Both the position numbers and the translations under genes were made by a program. Source: an uncultured Spirochaetaceae bacterium (lineage in GTDB: Bacteria; Spirochaetota; Spirochaetia; Treponematales; Treponemataceae). Taken from it: a stretch of 62,456 nt of DNA. Shown here piece by piece: positions 59,698-62,456 of this stretch. The notes under the pieces are model-generated. The model worked only from the letters and a program-made list of their open reading frames with translations. It did not search any database and was not told the DNA's origin. The stretch covers positions 1 to 62,456 of the forward strand of contig CADBRT010000075.1 of the NCBI GenBank assembly GCA_902797055.1. Direction: 5' to 3'. How positions within the stretch are numbered: position 1 is the first letter of the stretch; every line of letters begins with the position of its first letter.

Positions 59698-61089
59698 TTA
59701 TCTCTTGAGACTCAGTACAGTCTCAAGCATTGAGTCACCAGTCTGGATGGTCTTTGAGTTAGCCTCAAAACCTCTCTGAGTGACAATCATATCTGTCAGT
59801 TGCTCAGTCAAATCAACATTGCTCATCTCAAGCGTACCGGCAAGCAGTTTACCCTTTCCGGCAGTTCCGCTTTCACCGATATTTGCAACACCGCTGTTGA
59901 TTGACTCAGCGAACATCGTATCGCCTTCTTTTTCAAGACCGCCCTGGTTGATAAAACTTGCCATAGCAATCTTTCCAATTGTCCTTGTTGAACCGTTTGA
60001 ATACACACCGGTGATTGTTCCAGAGTGGTCAATCGAGAACGTATCCAGATAGCCGAGTTTGTAGCCGTCCTGATAGTTAGCCTTTGTTGTGCTCTGTGAA
60101 GCGCTCTGGGTGATGGTGTTCTCCATGGAACCGATTGTTCCGAGGTTCAGATTGAATGTCTGGCGGTATGGGTTTCCAGCTTCATCTGGGTTTGAGTTCG
60201 GCACCGTGTAAGAAGCCTGCATGATGATCTCACCGTCAGGGTTGGAAACATTTCCTGCGCTGTCAGTGATTGACTGAAGTGTACCCATATTGTCAAAGTT
60301 CAATGTATATGTGTTGGTAACTCCGTCAGTCGTTCCGAAACCAACACGCGTTTCTGTTCCGACTTCTGCAGACGGGTCAACATTAACCGTAACTGTCCAC
60401 TGATTTGGATTACCGACTACCTTCTGGAAGTTCATCTGAAGTTGATGTGCGTTTCCGTATGAATCATAAATGTCAAACTCTGTCTGCCATGTTCCGTTCG
60501 CTACCTGTGTTGCATCCTCAGGATCGGTAATCTCAGGAGTGTTCTTGTTCAGGTTGCAGAAATAATGAACGTTTTCTGTTGCGTGTGGCGGATCTTTCTG
60601 TCCTACTGGAATCGTAATGTCACCAGTTGTTGAAGATGTGCGGACAATCTGATTTCCGTCAATTGTCTCTGCCATCCATCCCTGAACGCGAAGACCGTTT
60701 GCAGGGTTTACCAAAGTACCGTTGGAATCAACTCCGAAAACACCGGCACGTGTGTAAAAAGTCTGGTCACCATTCTTCATGACGAAGAAACCGTTTCCTT
60801 CGATTGCAATATCAGTTGAAACACCAGTTGACTGAAGGTTGCCCTGTGTAAAGATTGTATCAATAGCTGCAACACTCATTCCGAGTCCAACTTCTTTCGG
60901 ATTGATACCGCCGACCTCTTCCGTCGGGCGTGCCGCACCGCTGAGCTGCTGGCTGATCATATCCTGAAAGTCAACACGTCCGCGCTTAAAGCCGTATGTA
61001 TTTACGTTCGAAATATTATTGCCAATAACATCCATTCTAGTCTGGTGATTCTGCAGTCCGCTTACACCGGCATAAAGTGATCTCATCAT
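59698..61089 (-). CDS. flgE: Flagellar hook protein FlgE
   Basis: Hook subunit of the periplasmic flagella, 463 residues. The rod/hook N-terminal motif [37 protein letters not shown] and C-terminal [26 protein letters not shown] are both complete. Lys165 (in VGQKDPP) and Cys178 (HYFCNLNKN) correspond to the residues that form lysinoalanine cross-links in the T. denticola hook, by number and context. Located 30 bp after flgD; the gene is followed by a strong terminator. Confidence 0.97.
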   Translation of the reverse strand: MMRSLYAGVSGLQNHQTRMDVIGNNISNVNTYGFKRGRVDFQDMISQQLSGAARPTEEVGGINPKEVGLGMSVAAIDTIFTQGNLQSTGVSTDIAIEGNGFFVMKNGDQTFYTRAGVFGVDSNGTLVNPANGLRVQGWMAETIDGNQIVRTSSTTGDITIPVGQKDPPHATENVHYFCNLNKNTPEITDPEDATQVANGTWQTEFDIYDSYGNAHQLQMNFQKVVGNPNQWTVTVNVDPSAEVGTETRVGFGTTDGVTNTYTLNFDNMGTLQSITDSAGNVSNPDGEIIMQASYTVPNSNPDEAGNPYRQTFNLNLGTIGSMENTITQSASQSTTKANYQDGYKLGYLDTFSIDHSGTITGVYSNGSTRTIGKIAMASFINQGGLEKEGDTMFAESINSGVANIGESGTAGKGKLLAGTLEMSNVDLTEQLTDMIVTQRGFEANSKTIQTGDSMLETVLSLKR

Positions 61090-61119
61090 ATCGCTACCCT
61101 CTTGTCTATGATTTTTAAT

Positions 61120-61578
61120 TTAGTTGCCGTAAACGGCTGTAATCTGTTTCATATCGTAATACATATTGCCGACCTTCACCTGCGGATTGCTTCCGTATGT
61201 GACAGCCTGAACAACACCCGTCGTAGTGGTATCTCCGACAGAAATGTCCACTGTTCTGCCGATTGTTCCGACAGCCTGAGAAGATGTCAGCATGCTGTTC
61301 ATCTTTTCGAAGTTGACATTCATATTTGTCATCTGCTCCAGAGAACTGAACTGTGCCATCTGGGCAATAAATTCAGTATTATCCATCGGTGACAAAGGAT
61401 CCTGATTTGAAAGCTGTGTAATCAGCAATTTCAAAAAATCATCCTTGCCCAATGACTGGCTGACCGCGCGTCCGTTTACTGCATTAGCCTTATTGAACGA
61501 ATCAACCTCCATTTTGAGCTTTGCCTGCTCCTGGGCACTCATCGTGGTGTTAACTGTTATTGCGCTTTCCGCATCCAT
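61120..61578 (-). CDS. flgD: Flagellar hook capping/assembly protein FlgD
   Basis: A 152-residue scaffold protein needed for hook assembly. The N-terminal motif SLGKDDFLKLLITQLSNQDPLSPMDNTEFIAQMAQFSSLEQM (split over residues about 42-83) is the FlgD signature. The C-terminal half (TVDISVGDTTTTGVVQAVTYGSNPQVKVGNMYYDMKQITAVYGN) is a short beta domain; the total length is short for FlgD, which often has 200 or more residues with an FnIII-like insert. ATG 61578 with GGAG upstream. 28 bp downstream of the fliK stop. Confidence 0.93.
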   Translation of the reverse strand: MDAESAITVNTTMSAQEQAKLKMEVDSFNKANAVNGRAVSQSLGKDDFLKLLITQLSNQDPLSPMDNTEFIAQMAQFSSLEQMTNMNVNFEKMNSMLTSSQAVGTIGRTVDISVGDTTTTGVVQAVTYGSNPQVKVGNMYYDMKQITAVYGN

Positions 61579-61606
61579 ATCAGTATCTCCTTATCCATCT
61601 ATATCG

Positions 61607-62456
61607 TCACGCAACGACATCTACATGATAGTCACCGCCACCATACGCACTCGCAGCCGCTTTCGTCTGGAGAGCATCTCCACCTTCTGCAAGGGAACCA
61701 AATGCCTTGTTTGCGAAGAACTCACCATTACCAGACGGATTCTGCCCCTGTCCGGAACCTTGCCTTCCTGCAAAAGAACCATCGTTCAAACTCAAATTCA
61801 AGTTTGCGCTGTCAAATCCATTCTGCTGGAAAGAATGCCGCAGATTGTCCATATTCTGCGAGAAAGCCTCGAAAGCTTCTTTCGTAGCGACAACTATCCT
61901 GCCTTCTATACCTTTATCGGACACCTCAAGACTAATCTTTACATTTCCTAAAGTCGCAGGCTTAAGATTAAGGTTGATTACACCTGTATCGTTGTCTTTG
62001 AGGATGATATTTCCAGCCTTAACAAATTCCGGTGCGTTGTTTTCAAGCTGGTTAGCAAGCATCTGCTGGAACGTAGAGTTATTCGATGCTGCCGTCTGGT
62101 CGTTTGCTGACAGTATATTCTGTTTGACAAGCGTCTGGTTTTGCTGTTCAAGATTGAGCGTCACATCAAGGGTATTTTCATGTTTCGTGACATGCTCCGC
62201 CACCAGAGCCGGCTTTTCTGTTTTCACAGCGTTCTTTTCACCGCGGTAGTCAGCAATCTGGAATGAAGAAAGACCTGCACCGATAGCAGGCGCCGGTGTT
62301 TTTTGTTCTGTCGGTTTTACGTCTGTTTTAGCCGCATCTTTTTTTGCAACTGCAGATTTTCCTCCCTGCGGCAGAACTTCAGCAGCGGACAACGCTTCGG
62401 GAACTTCTGAAGTCTCTATGACAGGGACAGCATTTGCTTCTGTCTTTGCAATTTCC
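61607..62456 (-). CDS. fliK: Flagellar hook-length control protein FliK, C-terminal part (runs off the window)
   Basis: The frame is open to the right end of the window, so the N-terminus is missing. The C-terminal conserved core is INLNLKPATLGNVKISLEVSDKGIEGRIVVATKEAFEAF (split over about 140 to 180 of the visible part), then NLRHSFQQNGFDSANLNLSL, the FliK C-terminal domain that switches the export gate from hook to filament substrates. Upstream is low-complexity Ala/Lys/Thr/Gln-rich sequence expected for the ruler part. The first in-frame start in the window is TTG at 62392, but translation surely begins further upstream. Heads the fliK-flgD-flgE cluster. Confidence 0.88.
   Translation of the reverse strand, partial: EIAKTEANAVPVIETSEVPEALSAAEVLPQGGKSAVAKKDAAKTDVKPTEQKTPAPAIGAGLSSFQIADYRGEKNAVKTEKPALVAEHVTKHENTLDVTLNLEQQNQTLVKQNILSANDQTAASNNSTFQQMLANQLENNAPEFVKAGNIILKDNDTGVINLNLKPATLGNVKISLEVSDKGIEGRIVVATKEAFEAFSQNMDNLRHSFQQNGFDSANLNLSLNDGSFAGRQGSGQGQNPSGNGEFFANKAFGSLAEGGDALQTKAAASAYGGGDYHVDVVA

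Noticed and set aside
59684..59779. Small plus-strand open frame of 31 codons with an excellent AAGGAGGT site, antisense to the end of flgE
   Set aside because: The Shine-Dalgarno match could be chance; the peptide is just the antisense of conserved flgE codons and no promoter is seen. It would need ribosome profiling to revive it.

Overview
The window is a chromosome segment of a host-associated Treponema (Spirochaetota). This is inferred from gene content and order. The block rpsB-tsf-frr-uppS-cdsA-dxr-rseP followed by a secreted beta-propeller protein is, from memory, the arrangement seen in T. pallidum. FlgE carries the Lys165/Cys178 pair of the treponemal hook cross-link. There is an rnfCDGEAB-type operon, many small-periplasmic-protein and lipoprotein genes, and composition in the middle forties of GC percent. 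Species cannot be named from the sequence alone. Almost everything looks chromosomal; only the left edge (1 to about 660) is clearly foreign: the N-terminal part of a phage tail tape-measure gene, frameshifted at its start and truncated.

Layout. 1-10.2 kb: phage remnant, DUF4153 membrane protein, rsuA, a CmpB-like membrane protein, sanA-like gene, gtrA-like gene, UvrD/Rep helicase, then an SGNH/MBOAT O-acylation pair. 10.2-13.9 kb: an XRE regulator with paired operators, a 22-bp repeat patch, an unidentified two-domain protein and a chemoreceptor. 13.9-17.8 kb: rnc, acpP, rpmF and coaD (fatty acid/translation/CoA cluster) with a three-dyad candidate operator, a lipoprotein, a HEAT-type periplasmic protein and tRNA-Arg(CCG). 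17.8-26.8 kb: maf and the rpsB-to-rseP envelope/translation cluster. 26.8-39.7 kb: aminotransferase-glgA, an exported unknown, an acyltransferase-3, an MFS transporter, a deacylase, a Nudix hydrolase, metG, a FemAB-like transferase and a GH57-like protein that seems to lack catalytic residues. 39.7-46.3 kb: an eight-gene operon, PAP2-like gene, unknown membrane protein, rnfC, D, G, E, A, B. 46.3-59.4 kb: rluA-type synthase, a P-loop/Asp23 fusion, pcnB-like, cmk-like, yicC, murC, ABC-F, DEAD-box helicase, rlmK-like, rpmE and rho. 59.7-62.5 kb: flgE, flgD and a partial fliK.

Most interesting points. (1) The Rnf operon is intact in gene order but every subunit lacks expected cofactor or substrate motifs (NADH loop in RnfC, Fes cluster in RnfB, flavinylation motifs in RnfD/RnfG, membrane Cys ligands in RnfA/RnfE), so it may be a functionally different Rnf-like machine. 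(2) At least ten genes have a recognisable -35/-10 promoter whose -10 box ends only 6 to 10 nt before the start codon and no Shine-Dalgarno sequence, which predicts leaderless mRNAs; operon-internal and highly expressed genes instead have good Shine-Dalgarno sites. (3) Two separate sets of repeated palindromes look like operators, one around the XRE gene and one upstream of rpmF-acpP. (4) A kinase-like P-loop protein fused to an Asp23-like domain, an inactive-looking GH57, and a Rho factor with a long Asn/Gly/Tyr-rich low-complexity insert also deserve attention. All assignments come from reading motifs; no alignment or search was run.
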